DNA from: Theodoxus fluviatilis
Taxonomy: Eukaryota > Mollusca > Gastropoda > Cycloneritida > Neritidae
Direction: 5' to 3'
Length of the DNA: 21,504 nucleotides
Assembly: GCA_034096865.1 (NCBI GenBank)
Contig: JAWQFJ010002820.1
Coordinates: 55,001-76,504 of the forward strand
Every line of letters begins with the position of its first letter. Position 1 is the stretch's first letter. The notes below the pieces were generated by a model. The model had not been told where the DNA came from, ran no database searches, and saw only the letters and a list, made by a program, of their open reading frames with translations. A program made the translations under genes and the position numbers. Below, one piece after another: positions 8,591 to 18,830 of this stretch.

Positions 8591-10104
8591 TTAGAGCGAG
8601 AGCAAGTCAGGTCAGCAGACGGATGGGGCATGAGCTAGAGAAGGAGCGGAAAGGAAGGTACGAATAAGAGAAATGTTACTGCTTCATCTAATTTCTCACT
8701 GCTCCTCGGTGATGCGTCATGGCAAGGAGAGTATACTAGCTTAGAACTGCTCTATTAGGCACCTTTTTGCTGCTGGCTCTGCTGAATTTAATCGCGGAGT
8801 CTCTCAACAAAATTTTCTGGCAATGGCTTATGGCTTTTGTGCCTGATGTCTGTGAATTGTTGAATCTCATCGGATATCTTTAAATGATTATTTCACGGCT
8901 GCTGTTGTTTCTTGCTAGGCATCAAAATAATATATTCGCTTTAGGGGAACTTGCAAGCGCGTTGATGTAAGGGAATAGTTACTCGGTATGCATGGCAGAA
9001 CAGTGGTTCTAAGCTTCAATCAGGCAAGGGTCGATGCACGTTATGTGTTATGGACTATCAGGAGAAAAGCTAGTGATGAGTGAGTGATTTGAGTGAGTGA
9101 GTGGGTGGAATGGTGGTGAGTGAGTGAGTGAGTGAGTGAGTGAGTGAGTGAGTGAGTGATGGAGCTGAGTGAGTGAGTGAGTGAGTGAGTGAGTGTAGTG
9201 ATGTGAGTGAGTGAGTGAGTGAGTGAGTGAGTGAGTGAGTAAGTGAGTGAGTGAGGTGAGTGAGTGAGTGGAATATTATAACTGCTTTTTAAATGTGTAT
9301 TGATCGAAGAATTGTCACGTTCTGAGAATTGAGATGTCAGCGAGAACTGGTGCATGAGGTGAGAGGGGCTATTGCCAGTGCGAAAAACGAAAACGGTGTA
9401 AATGTATTTCTCGGGCCTGAGCGTGTCCAGCTGTCGTAGAGGTGCTCTCGTCATAGGGTGTGACTATAACGTATTAGTCAGGTTAACAGTAATATGGTTA
9501 ACAGCCTCTTCGGCGGTCTTCGCGCTTGAACCTGTATATTGCGGATCGTTTGACGAGTGGGGGAGAGGTGATGATTCCATGAAACATAGGCTGGATGAGC
9601 GTGCTAGTGAACAGGGGGCGTTGGCTTGGGGATGATGGCGAGGAAGTCAAGATCTTGATGAGGAATAGGCGGCAGTTAGGTGTCAACGAAGTGTGCAACA
9701 TGATGGAGTAGCTAGGTCTAAAGCTAATAGGCGCACAATATCCTCGGCGTTACCATCCCTTACTGTTTCAAGGGTGGCATCATCTGGTGGGACTCTAATT
9801 CGTAGGCCTTGCATAGGATTATACGCTCGACTGGCACCTCACTGAACGCTATTTTTCTCGTAAGGTGGGCAGCAGCTAGTAATGCACCCAAGCTTGTTTC
9901 TAGGTAGATTTACTCTGCCTTTATCACGGAAATCTTGCCTCTATGCTCATGTTTTTCGTCATTCGTTACTCGGCAAACTTCGGATGAGTGTGAACCTGCT
10001 ACTTTGCCTTGACCAGTCCGAAATGTTCTTAACGGGGACATTATCTTCTAGTGGATTTATAGAAAGTAACTAGAATTGGATCCGTTGGAGTACGCAGTTT
10101 TGCA
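8480..10104 (+). repeat. Left copy of a duplicated segment, ending at the N gap
   Basis: This segment aligns over nearly its whole length with 10115-11453. Shared words include TTTAGGGGAACTTGCAA, TTTTTAAATGTGTATTGATC, GAAAAACGAAAACGGTGTAA, GAGGAAGTCAAGATCTTG and GCACCCAAGCTTGTTTC. Differences are mostly small insertions in this copy rather than substitutions. It stops at the gap exactly where the right copy continues into unique DNA. This is most likely the uncorrected end of one contig overlapping the next, not a real duplication. It contains no supported genes. Confidence 0.85.
9075..9270. repeat. (GAGT)n microsatellite, noisy copy
   Basis: GAGT tetranucleotide repeats with several one- to four-base irregularities. 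It is the counterpart of the perfect array at 10583-10759. The minus-strand frame of Thr-His-Ser-Leu repeats (9041-9454) is an artefact. Confidence 0.95.
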
Positions 10105-10114
10105 NNNNNNNNNN
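10105..10114. other. Assembly gap of 10 N
   Basis: Ten N bases. The sequences on the two sides overlap by homology (about 8480-10104 against 10115-11453), so the true gap is probably negative. Confidence 0.99.
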
Positions 10115-10129
10115 AGGAGAGGGGGTGAG

Positions 10130-10160
<31 letters not shown>

Positions 10161-11453
10161 AGGGGGGCAGAGGAGGGGAGACGAGACAAGACAGTCACAG
10201 ACGGATGGGCAGACAGAGAGACGGAAGGACGAAAAGAAAATGTTTGTTTCATGTTCACCTCCTTTTGTGGTTTTTTGGATAAAAAATTTTTTTTTTCGGG
10301 TCCATGGCAAAGAGGATACTGCAGAACTCTCTATAGCACCTTTTTCTGTGGCCTCTGAATTTAATCAGCTCTCAAAAATTTCTGGCAATCTTATGCTTTT
10401 CCCTGATTCTGTGAATTGTTGAATCGGATATCTTAAATGATTATTTCCCTCTGTTGTTTCTTCTAGCATCATATAATATGATCCTTTAGGGGAACTTGCA
10501 ACCGTTGATGTAAGTGAATAGATGGATGCATCAGACAGTCATTCAGTCAATCAGCAAGTCAGTCAGTATGTGTATGACAGACAGTGAGTGAGTGATTGAG
10601 TGAGTGAGTGAGTGAGTGAGTGAGTGAGTGAGTGAGTGAGTGAGTGAGTGAGTGAGTGAGTGAGTGAGTGAGTGAGTGAGTGAGTGAGTGAGTGAGTGAG
10701 TGAGTGAGTGAGTGAGTGAGTGAGTGAGTGAGTGAGTGAGTGAGTGAGTGAGTGAGTGAAATTAAACTCTTTTTAAATGTGTATTGATCGAAGAATTACG
10801 TCATAGAATGGACGCGAGAACTGATTCGAGGTGAGAGGCAGCCAGTGAGAAAAACGAAAACGGTGTAAAATGTATTCTCCCTGACGTGTACACCTTGTCG
10901 GAAGCTTCGTCAGCGTGTACAAACGATAGTCAGGTTAACAGAAAGGTTAACAGCCGTTCGCGTCTTGCGCTTTGAACCTGTATTTGCGGACGTTTGACGG
11001 TGAGGCTGAGATTCCCATAAACATAGCTGGAGACGTGCAGTGAACAGGGGCGCGTTGCTTAGATGCGAGGAAGTCAAGATCTTGTGAGGAATAGGCCGGT
11101 GTCAACAAGTGTCAACATGATGGAAGCAGGTCTAAAGGCAATGCGGCACAAACCTTACTGTTTCAAGGGTCTCACTGTGGGACCTAATTCGAGGCCTCAA
11201 GGATAACGCTCGACTGCACCTCACTGAACCATTTTTCTCGTAAGGTGGCACACAGAATGCACCCAAGCTTGTTTCAGAGGATTTACTCTGCCTACACGGA
11301 AATCTTGCCTCTATCTCATGGTGTTCGTCTTCGTTACTCCAACTTCGGATGAGTGTAACCATGCTATTTCCTGACCAGCCGAAAGTTCTTTGACATTATC
11401 TCTGTGATTTAATAAAAGAACTGAATTTGATCCATTGGATACCGTTGCACAAA
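10115..11453 (+). repeat. Right copy of the duplicated segment, starting at the N gap
   Basis: It begins in a GA/poly-G tract equivalent to 8480-8590. It then follows the left copy through the GAGT array to the GATCCATTGGATACCGTTGCA region at about 11429-11449, which matches the last bases before the gap. It is shorter than the left copy, mainly through absence of small insertions. After about 11453 it continues into unique sequence. No gene is supported inside it. Confidence 0.85.
10583..10759. repeat. (GAGT)n microsatellite, near-perfect copy
   Basis: About 44 tandem GAGT units, nearly uninterrupted apart from one GATT near the start. It is preceded by AGTC/CAGT-rich sequence from about 10529. 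Confidence 0.97.
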
Positions 11454-12632
11454 GCTGATAATAATGTGTGCGGGTTTTTTCCCATTTGACTTGGAAAGGG
11501 CAGGTTTGTCTCTTAATCGCCGTCTCATGCAGTTCGTTATCTTGCGCTTGTTTCTTGAGGCCATTTGAACTCAACTTCTCTTTACTTCAATACTTCACAT
11601 TGTGCTACAGTCGCAGCCCTCATAATTCAATCCTCGCAGATTATGACCCACTACAGTTTAGGAGGGCAATTACGTAATAGCAGCTATTAGAACGAACATA
11701 CGCGCGCATAGATGCATCATAGAAAGGTACGTGTGGCCGGAGCCGTTCTGTTACACCTCCCATAAGTAGGATCCCGGCTGGTGAGCCATCCGTCTTCGTG
11801 GCCTGTTGGCATCGAGATGTTCCATGCTGGGTGTGTTGTCTTCCTTTGCCTGCAGGCAGTGTCAGCCCAGCGTGCCTACCTGCTGCACACAGTCAAACCA
11901 ATCGATATTGTTTGTAGGTGAGCGTCAACACCATGACAGACTGCCATCAGCGGATACCCGCCATTACTGTTGACGAGGCTTGTTTGCTTTCCACCACTCC
12001 TTGCACTGTTACTGCTCCCACGGGTTTTCGACAAGGAGAGGGGTTTGCCCAGGTAACTCTCGTACCTAGGGGTATATATGACGGCAGGGGAGAGGTAAGG
12101 GTGATTGTTTTATTCCCCAAAATTGTTTTGGAGTTGACTGGTCGCTTGTAGTAAATTCATTAGCGCAGGTAGCATCGTGTTAGGCAGTATTATGGGAATA
12201 CCAGAGCCTAATGGTAAACAGTCGATTCCAACTTCATTCCTGGAAGGTGAAATAATGCTATCTGATGGCTGAGTTCGGATAATGTTTTCTATCTAATGTA
12301 GCTTGATGTTGGTCGTCGGCAGTTAATGCCTCCCTAACTATATACGTCTCGTTGTGTTCTAAGCTTTGCTGTTGAAGGTTTTCTCAGGCACCATCCATCC
12401 AAAGACTGTGTTGGATATAAATCCAGCACCTGGGGAGGTGGCTGAAACTTCCAAGATCATTTTTACGATTCGTCGTTTTTCAGCTTTATGCACATGAACG
12501 TTGATGTTGAAAATCTTTTGCTAATAGAAGGGGAGCAGGCCGTGAAAAGTGTTTCTTATAAGCATGACGTTGTTTGCTTTTGCAGTCTCAGAAGCACGTT
12601 GGTTCTCGTGAGACGACGTTCTTTGTACTGGT
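11454..12632. other. Unique sequence, probably MCTP intron or upstream flank
   Basis: No exon of the MCTP gene could be recognised here. Possible acceptor-like sites exist, such as TTTGCCTGCAG near 11855 and TTTGCTTTTGCAG ending near 12584. The sequence after them does not resemble the MCTP protein, so I do not call exons. Confidence 0.45.
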
Positions 12633-12664
12633 CCCCCCCCCCTTTCCCCCCCCCCCCCCCCCCC
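12633..12664. repeat. Poly-C tract
   Basis: About 32 bases almost entirely C, broken by one TTT. It mirrors the poly-G run at 13725-13741 on the other side of the exon. Run length is unreliable. Confidence 0.95.
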
Positions 12665-12705
12665 GTTAAAAGCTTTGCTCTCTTCGAAATACCTTATTTT
12701 CTCAT

Positions 12706-12708
<3 letters not shown>

Positions 12709-12759
<51 letters not shown>

Positions 12760-12765
12760 GCCTGC

Positions 12766-12817
<52 letters not shown>

Positions 12818-12838
12818 CGCTCGCTCGCTCGCTCTCTC
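12709..12838. repeat. (CT)n microsatellite with CTGT and CTCG blocks
   Basis: CT repeats with an internal CTGC/CTGT block (about 12755-12785) and a CTCG block (about 12813-12832). It is the first part of the pyrimidine-rich intron tract upstream of the MCTP exon. Confidence 0.95.
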
Positions 12839-12991
12839 CATCATCTAGTCTTTAGTATTACCTCCCTCCCTCCTTCCCTTCGTCCCTTCGTCCTTCCGTC
12901 CTCCCGCCCGTCCCTCCCTCCCACCCCTCATTCTCTCTGTCTCTGTCTGTTTCTCTACCTCTGTTTCTCTCTCTCTCTACCTCTCTCTCTA

Positions 12992-13048
<57 letters not shown>

Positions 13049-13169
13049 CTCTATCTCTCTCTCTCATATCTAATCTTTAGTATTGCCTCCTTCTCTCTCT
13101 CCCACCCTTCCTCCCTTCCCTCCTTCCTCTCTTCTTCTCTTCGTCCCTCCGTCCACCCGCCCGTCCCCC

Positions 13170-13224
<55 letters not shown>

Positions 13225-13370
13225 CGAGTCTTTAGTATTACCTCCCTCCCTCTCACTCCCACCCTTCCTCCCTCCCCCACCCTTCCTCCCTCCTTCCCTC
13301 CGTCTGTCCGCCCGCCCGTCCCTCCTCCCTCTCTTCCTCTGTCTCTCTCTGTCTCTGTCTATCTCTCAAT
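12839..13370 (+). repeat. Higher-order pyrimidine repeat, three unequal units
   Basis: Three units each begin with CAT(A)TC..TCTTTAGTATT (about 12839, 13066 and 13220). Each continues with CCTCCCTCC-type and CGCCCGTCCC-type sequence and ends in a variable (CT)n stretch, giving periods near 227 and 154 bases. The whole is almost pure pyrimidine except for the TTTAGTATT marker. It lies in the intron directly upstream of the MCTP exon acceptor. Confidence 0.8.
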
Positions 13371-13423
13371 CATTAATATATTTTGTTGATATCATCACCA
13401 CTCTCTTCCTCTCTACCTGGCAG

Positions 13424-13597
13424 TTCTTCCGGAGGACGACGCGCTCCACGGAGAGCAAGAAGCTGAAGATGCAGGTGTGGAGTGGCGTGGTGACCATAGT
13501 GCTGGTCAGCGGACGCAACCTTATCCCCATGGACAGCAACGGACTGTCTGACCCCTACGTCAAGTTCCTCCTGGGCAACGAGAAATACAAGAGCAAG
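13424..13597 (+). CDS. MCTP: Internal exon of MCTP (multiple C2 and transmembrane domain protein): start of a C2 domain
   Basis: The exon encodes 58 residues in phase 0 at both ends. A pyrimidine-rich run and CTGGCAG precede 13424, and AAG|GTTAGT follows at 13597/13598. Residues 1-15 are a basic linker (FFRRTTRSTESKKLK). Residues 16-58 are the opening of a C2 domain: strand W19-SGVVTIVLVSGRNL, then the first calcium-binding loop with Asp37 and Asp43 in MDSNGLSDPYVKF, then LGNEKYKSK. This matches the second C2 domain of animal MCTP proteins as I remember it. MCTPs are ER-anchored calcium sensors with three C2 domains and two C-terminal membrane segments. The rest of the C2 domain (the NPQWREQFDF region) must lie on a later exon, which I do not find in the next 7.9 kb. 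Another C2 family is less likely. This is the only coding sequence in the window I trust. Confidence 0.82.
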
Positions 13598-13612
13598 GTT
13601 AGTGCCGGTGCT

Positions 13613-13672
13613 TGCTTGTGTGCATTTGTGCATGCGTGCGTGCATGCGTGCGTGCATGCGTGCTTGTGTGCG

Positions 13673-13703
<31 letters not shown>

Positions 13704-13722
13704 TTGTGTGCATGTGTATATG
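13613..13722. repeat. (GTGC)n/(GT)n microsatellite just after the exon
   Basis: GCGT/GCAT and GT repeats begin about 15 bases after the donor site. They are probably intronic and prone to length variation. Confidence 0.95.
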
Positions 13723-13724
13723 TT

Positions 13725-13752
13725 GGGGGGGGGGGGGGGGGAGGGAGAGAGA

Positions 13753-13827
<75 letters not shown>

Positions 13828-13922
13828 AGGGAGAGAGAGAGAGGGAGGGAGGGAGGGAGGGAGGGAGGGAGGGAGGGAGGGAGGGAGGGAGGGAGGGAGG
13901 GAGGAAGGGAGGGAGGGAGAGG

Positions 13923-13962
<40 letters not shown>
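13725..13962. repeat. Poly-G, (GA)n and (GGGA)n purine tract downstream of the exon
   Basis: About 17 G are followed by (GA)n, then about 75 bases of GGGA repeats (13847-13920), then (GA)n to 13962. The tract is purine-only on the + strand and is the complement in kind of the pyrimidine tract upstream of the exon. Confidence 0.95.
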
Positions 13963-13965
<3 letters not shown>

Positions 13966-16680
13966 GATCATTCGTTTATCATTGTGTGTGTGTACGTCTC
14001 TCAATGTGCTTGCCTGTTTGTTTACTGTTCTTGCTTTTCTGTCTGACTCATTGGATGTCAGCTGATGTTAAATAACTGTTATCTCTCGTTACCCCCTCCT
14101 GTCTCTGAGTTTGAGTAGTAACTTTATTGCGTCATTGCAGGACCTGATGTGTTGTGATGTATCTTTTAGGCGGATGGATAATGTTGTAAACTTAAAAAGT
14201 GACATACACAAACGATTTAGATGAACAAAACAAAATTATTAAACCTCGTGCAGAATGTTGTTTGTGCTCACCCCCGTTCAAACGAGAACAAGTAACATCA
14301 AACCCACACTCTGCATATACTTTGCGTCAAAAACAAGAAAGATTGATCATGGGAATAATCTTGAAAAGGCATATAGACCTGTGGATGGAATCCTTCGTCC
14401 TTTCAGCTCAGAGTTAAGTTCCGATTTGCCTGCCATGATCCAGTATTTTGAAACACGACCTATATTATATCCCTCGCTCAGTCGACGTCAATTTATTTGT
14501 TATGATCTTTTGGACGAATCCATGGCTAAATCGATGTCAACAAATGCAACAAGGAATGGCGTAAGAAATGGCGCGAATCATTGGACTGCACATTTCAGTG
14601 AGTTCATATCGTATTACTGTACGTGTGTTGTTTCAAACTTAAGGACAATATCTGATACATTTTTGGCATGCGAACACTTCGAAATGCCATACTTGTACTA
14701 ACATTTCACCTACCAAATGCGCCGCACCAGAACTATGGATCATCGCCAATCCCACAGCCACTAGCACTCACACAGTCAGCAGCATAGGCGATAGACACAT
14801 TCTTCTCTTGTTGTTGCAGGGTCGAAATTCAGTGGCGCTTTGATTTCTACCTGGACACCAATAGTTGTAGATATTTCCTCTGTGGTGTCAGCTCTTTTGT
14901 GAATGGGTAGGACTCCATGCATGCGAATAGTAGTTCCTTGCACATTATGGATGGGATCCCATTACAACAGTAGTCTCTCTGGAGGCAAAGTTGTCTCAGC
15001 AGTGTAATCCTGCAGACCCCTGGCCTTAGTAAGGACACTTTAAAACCCTCGCCAACATCCCTCACAGCCCGATTGCCATTGCCGGTCCCACCTGTTTGGT
15101 ACCCAGGGAACTGCCCTGAGGGACGGGACGCAGAGACGCCCGCGTCTCTCACGACTTTATGAATCTGTTCCCTTGGGTGCCCTCGCCCTCCCCGATGTCT
15201 TCCCAAGTCTAAACGTCCGCAGTCCTCTTCCTCCCCTCCCTTTGATGCCCAGACTCGGATCAATAGTGTCCACGGATGTGTGTGGATCTTGGAAAGGAAT
15301 AGAAAATTCGCTTTCACTCCCACTTCCTTTCAGGCGCCTTGATCCTGGCGGTTTTCAGACTGGGTTAGATGGCGGTTTTGGAGGCACGCTCAAATCTTTA
15401 TCTTCAGCGGGGCTTCGGTTATAGAGATTACATGTTTCCTGCTATTTCAAGTGGACGGAAATGGCATCATTTGCTTTGGGGCACTGATTTGCATATAGAG
15501 AAGATAATTTCGAGCGTGATTGCTGGAATGTCGCTCTTGTAGAGGAAAAACGTGAGGGTTAAACATTTGCCTGTGGGAGATGTGTTCAGTGTTTGACAGA
15601 TTCCATGATGAGCTTGAACATCGAAACTAATTTGATCTTTGATTTCATTCCACTAATGGGGTCTTCTTGTCTGTAGAAATGTTAAGTGAAGGCTGGGTTT
15701 TGATTTTTCTGTGTGAATGGTTGTTGACTAAAGTGGTGTTTCTTGGGGTTGGATAGGGGAATTTTCCACCAGGTTGTTGTTGCGTGTGGGTTGGGTTCGA
15801 TCGTCCAGGGGGATATGAACGCAAGGTTGGATCTGAATGACATGACCCTGTCGTCATGCCAACCTGGGAGCCTCTTTGGCTGCTTGCGGCCTCCCCCGGC
15901 TGAGCTACTGGTGCAGGCCCGAAGTTCCAGCCGCCAGGGGTTGGAGCTGATGAGAGGGCAACGAGCGGCTCTCGCTGTACGTTGCTCTTTCGCCAAACCA
16001 TTCTCCAGCTAGAAACAGAGTACGAATGCTCGGAATATGCATGACGTATTGTACTGACTGTACTCGCTAGCAAATGTCACAGGAAAAGCTAGAATAAAGG
16101 GAAAAGCCTCAGAGACGGGCCAGAGTAGTGGACGTCCTAGGAAAGGGGTGTGAGAAAGACAGTCAAGCTGACGGGCCACATAAACTGGACGGCCACAGCA
16201 TGTGATTGGTTGCGTTTTTGCGAATTTTCTTTTTCTTTTTATTTCGAATATTGAGATTCTTCTGTCAATCTGTGTGAATCACTACGAATTCACTGCGGAT
16301 TAAATGTGGTCAGCCAGCTTGGATGTGTCCCACACCCCTCTCCTCGGACGAGTCCACTAGTGTGGCCCGTCTCCGGAAGCTTTTCCGAATGAAGACGTTA
16401 CAAATTAAACTTTGCTCCAAGGGGCGTACTTAAGGAAAGATTATTTTATTCTACCGCCATCACCGAATCCACTTTACAGCACGTAGGAAAATCGTTTGGA
16501 ATGTCGCTTTTAAGCACTATGTCTCTCAGATTTACTGTCTCAAACTGCTAAGAGAAACAGAGAAAGGCGCATACCACGCATTTTTAATGAGAAAACATTG
16601 AATTCTAAGTTTTCATTATGCATTTTTTAAATTCGGTGCATAATTAAATTGCCAAGAAAAACAAATACACTTGATTTCCA
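13963..16680. other. Unique sequence, probably MCTP intron
   Basis: About 2.7 kb without a supported exon. Open frames at 14255-14701 (+, 148 codons), 14847-15323 (-) and 15645-16073 (-) show no recognisable domain. The next MCTP C2 exon was looked for after each obvious CAG acceptor and was not found in a compatible phase. Confidence 0.45.
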
Positions 16681-16930
16681 GGCCTGCCATAAATCAGAAT
16701 TCACGGGTACGCGGTCCCTGGAAGGCGGGGTGGGTCGCCATTTTGAATTCCGATGACGCATGCCTGCCAGAGTTTCCAATAGTAGAAAAATGACAGGGTG
16801 CTGTACTCTACTGCGTGATGAATGCGTCTCGCAAGCCTTGGGGGCCTTGCATGGCTCTACGGATCAGTGGAGGTAGCGGCGAGGCAGTGCGCGAATTGAC
16901 CTTGCAATGGGAAATGTTTTCCGGCGGGAC
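16681..16930 (+). repeat. Dispersed ~240-base repeat, copy 1
   Basis: It begins GGCCTGCCATAAATCA and ends near TTGACCTTGCAATGG. It matches 18564-18830 with conserved blocks including GGTGGGTCGCCATTTT, GACGCATGCC and GCGAGGCAGTGCGCG. Left-hand homology starts sharply at GGCCTGCC in both copies. No coding potential is evident; the open frame from 16815 runs across the copy and the next repeat and is not conserved. The family is not known to me. Confidence 0.75.
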
Positions 16931-17062
16931 CCGAGTCGAGATACAAATAACAGGTGAAGGCTTTCTTAAACTCATAGCGTTAGATGTTTTAATAAGGAAT
17001 AATGATACACTGAATGAATGCTTGTCTCGTTGTCTCCACCTTCATCGCTACCGCCATTTTCA

Positions 17063-17340
17063 ACGTCACCGTCGTCGCTGCCACCTGTATCATCAGTATC
17101 AGCATCACCAACATCGCTGCGGATACCACCGTTATCCTTGCCGTCACCATCATCAGTACTACCACCACTAACACCATCACCATCATCGCCGTTGTCATCG
17201 CCGTCGTTGCCACCTTTATCATCAGTATCAGCATCACCAACATCGCTGCGGATAACACCGTTATCCTTGCCTTTACCATCATCACTATCACCACTAACAC
17301 CACCACCATCATCGCCGTTGTCATCGCCGTCGTTGCAATC
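17063..17340. repeat. ~129-base tandem repeat, Asp/Gly-rich when read on the minus strand
   Basis: Two units, 17088-17216 (129 bases) and 17217-17340 (a 3-base deletion inside and a changed end), preceded by a partial unit. Each contains ATC/ACC triplets and shared words such as ACCAACATCGCTGCGGATA and ATCGCCGTTGTCATCGCCG. Because the period is a multiple of three, several frames stay open. One (16972-17373, minus, about 133 codons) reads an acidic Asp-Gly-Asn-rich repeat of about 43 residues. No signal peptide is seen at its start and no splice evidence exists. It may be an ordinary minisatellite. A coding origin cannot be excluded. Confidence 0.7.
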
Positions 17341-18563
17341 ATTGGATTCCTCTGGCGCCCTCTCATAAGACATTTAGATCCGAGGCGACATAGCTTGCCA
17401 AAAAAAAGGGGGGGGGGGGAGAGAAAATGAAAGATGATTGCAGGAAAGGAACCAAATCAAAAAGGGAAAAAAGAAACGATTGAAAATGGGTATTTTTACG
17501 GCACTTCCTCGACGCTATGGGGGGCAGTGTGTGCCTTGCATTTCCATTGGAGACGGAGAGATTCATCAAAGTCAGGGCCGGCGTGTGCGCTGACCGAGAA
17601 ATAGTTCCGATGGGAAGTTCCGGGGGCCAACGCTAAGATTGAGAGTTCGAGCTGCTGTCTGCAGACTCCCAAAGCTTCCTCGTTCTCTAGGGAACAACCT
17701 TGCTCGTAGCGAGAGCAGCAGCACAAAGAGCAATTCCATGCACTGCTACCTCTAAGAGCAATCACCTTCTGTCTTCTAGAAGAAAAATTCCGGACGGGAC
17801 GCCACTGACTGAGAGAGATTAAGAGAGTCCCATCCATTCGAGTCTGCTGACTGTTTCCCGCTTTGATTCATAGTGTCTGATAAAAACATAGAATGTAGAT
17901 GAAACGTAGGGGTGAGAGTTGCTATTTTAATAAAAGGTAGCTGAATCCATATGGAAGGATGGATTCCAGCCTCCATATCTCCTTACTGATAATTTTTTAA
18001 TGTTGCATCTCTGCTGTTTTAGGATGGTCGTGTATTTAGTATCATATCACCTGTGCATTAGTACTGCTGGGTTATAATTCGGCAGTGCCAAACAATCACA
18101 GCACTCCATGCTAACTAAGCTTGATTATTTATTCAAAACTAGGGAAGGAAAACTCCTTGCCACAAGCTTTAAGCAGCTGGTATCACTGTTATTTTCTTTC
18201 TATGCTGGTAGAATAATGTAATCAGTGTGAATATATCCCAATTCTTGTGCTCTGCTCTACTCGAACATGTCCTTGTGGTGAAGAAAGTATCGCAGGAATG
18301 TTGGTGTGCTATACAAAGATGTATTGATTATGACTGCACAATGTAAGAACTGTGTTCTCGGAAATGTTCCAAGAGGGTATCTTGTATTGGCTTCATAGAA
18401 TTTTTGTTCCATTGATCTTGGGTCTGCGGCTAATGCTCTACGTGTATTTCCTGACCCCGAATGGGATGTCCCAACAGAGAGTCGTTCGGACGCCACTAGT
18501 GACACCCTGTTGTACCTATTGACACGGGGGTCAAGATCGTGAACTGACGGAGCGAGGTGAACT
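17341..18563. other. Unique sequence without recognised genes
   Basis: It contains a short poly-A/poly-G run (17401-17419) and minus-strand open frames at 17496-17837 and 18257-18580, which have no domain I recognise. Nothing else is supported. Confidence 0.45.
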
Positions 18564-18830
18564 GGCCTGCCATAAATCATAATTCACGGCTGCTCGGTCC
18601 CTGGACACTGGTGGGTCGCCATTTTAAAATCCGAAGACGCATGCCAGCCAGACTTTCCAGGAGTTGAAGAGTGACAGGCATGCCGTATTCTAGTACATGG
18701 ACGATGGCTCTTGCAGCCTTGGGGCTGTGGATGGCCGTCTCACATGTCACATGTCCCTACGGACCCGTGGAGACAGGGGCGAGGCAGTGCGCGGAATGAC
18801 CTTGCAATGGCCGGAGATGGGTTCACCGGG
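18564..18830 (+). repeat. Dispersed ~240-base repeat, copy 2
   Basis: Same orientation as copy 1 (16681-16930), 1.88 kb downstream. It starts GGCCTGCCATAAATCA and shares GGTGGGTCGCCATTTT, GACGCATGCC and CTTGCAATGG. It carries a small local expansion in the middle (around 18738-18755, a repeated CACATGTC word) and other small differences. The two copies have diverged by both substitutions and indels, so they are old insertions, not a recent duplication. Confidence 0.75.

Noticed and set aside
9041..9454. 137-codon minus-strand frame of Thr-His-Ser-Leu repeats
   Set aside because: It is the GAGT microsatellite read on the other strand, inside an indel-rich likely assembly artefact.
11840..11920. 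Possible small exon after TTTGCCTGCAG
   Set aside because: The sequence after the site resembles no MCTP region and no convincing donor and frame combination was found.
12488..13966. Very long + strand open frame (492 codons)
   Set aside because: It is open mainly because CT and GA repeats have no stop codons. Only 13424-13597 inside it has protein-like sequence, bounded by good splice sites; the rest is intron microsatellite.
14255..14701. 148-codon + strand open frame
   Set aside because: No recognisable domain or compositional bias typical of coding sequence; no support beyond being open.
14820..14910. Possible next MCTP exon after TTGTTGTTGCAG at about 14820, with a frame reading QWRFDFYLD that resembles the C2 motif QWREQFDFHLY
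   Set aside because: The preceding exon ends in phase 0, and phase 0 here meets a stop after seven codons. The look-alike frame is out of phase, lacks the two expected residues, and soon loses similarity and stops. Probably chance.
15785..15830. tRNA-like B box (GGTTCGATCGTCC)
   Set aside because: No A box at proper distance and no cloverleaf pairing seen; spacing inside the box is also off.
15645..16073. 142-codon minus-strand open frame rich in Ser, Pro and Thr
   Set aside because: Low-complexity composition and no domain; overlapping frames on both strands are also open.
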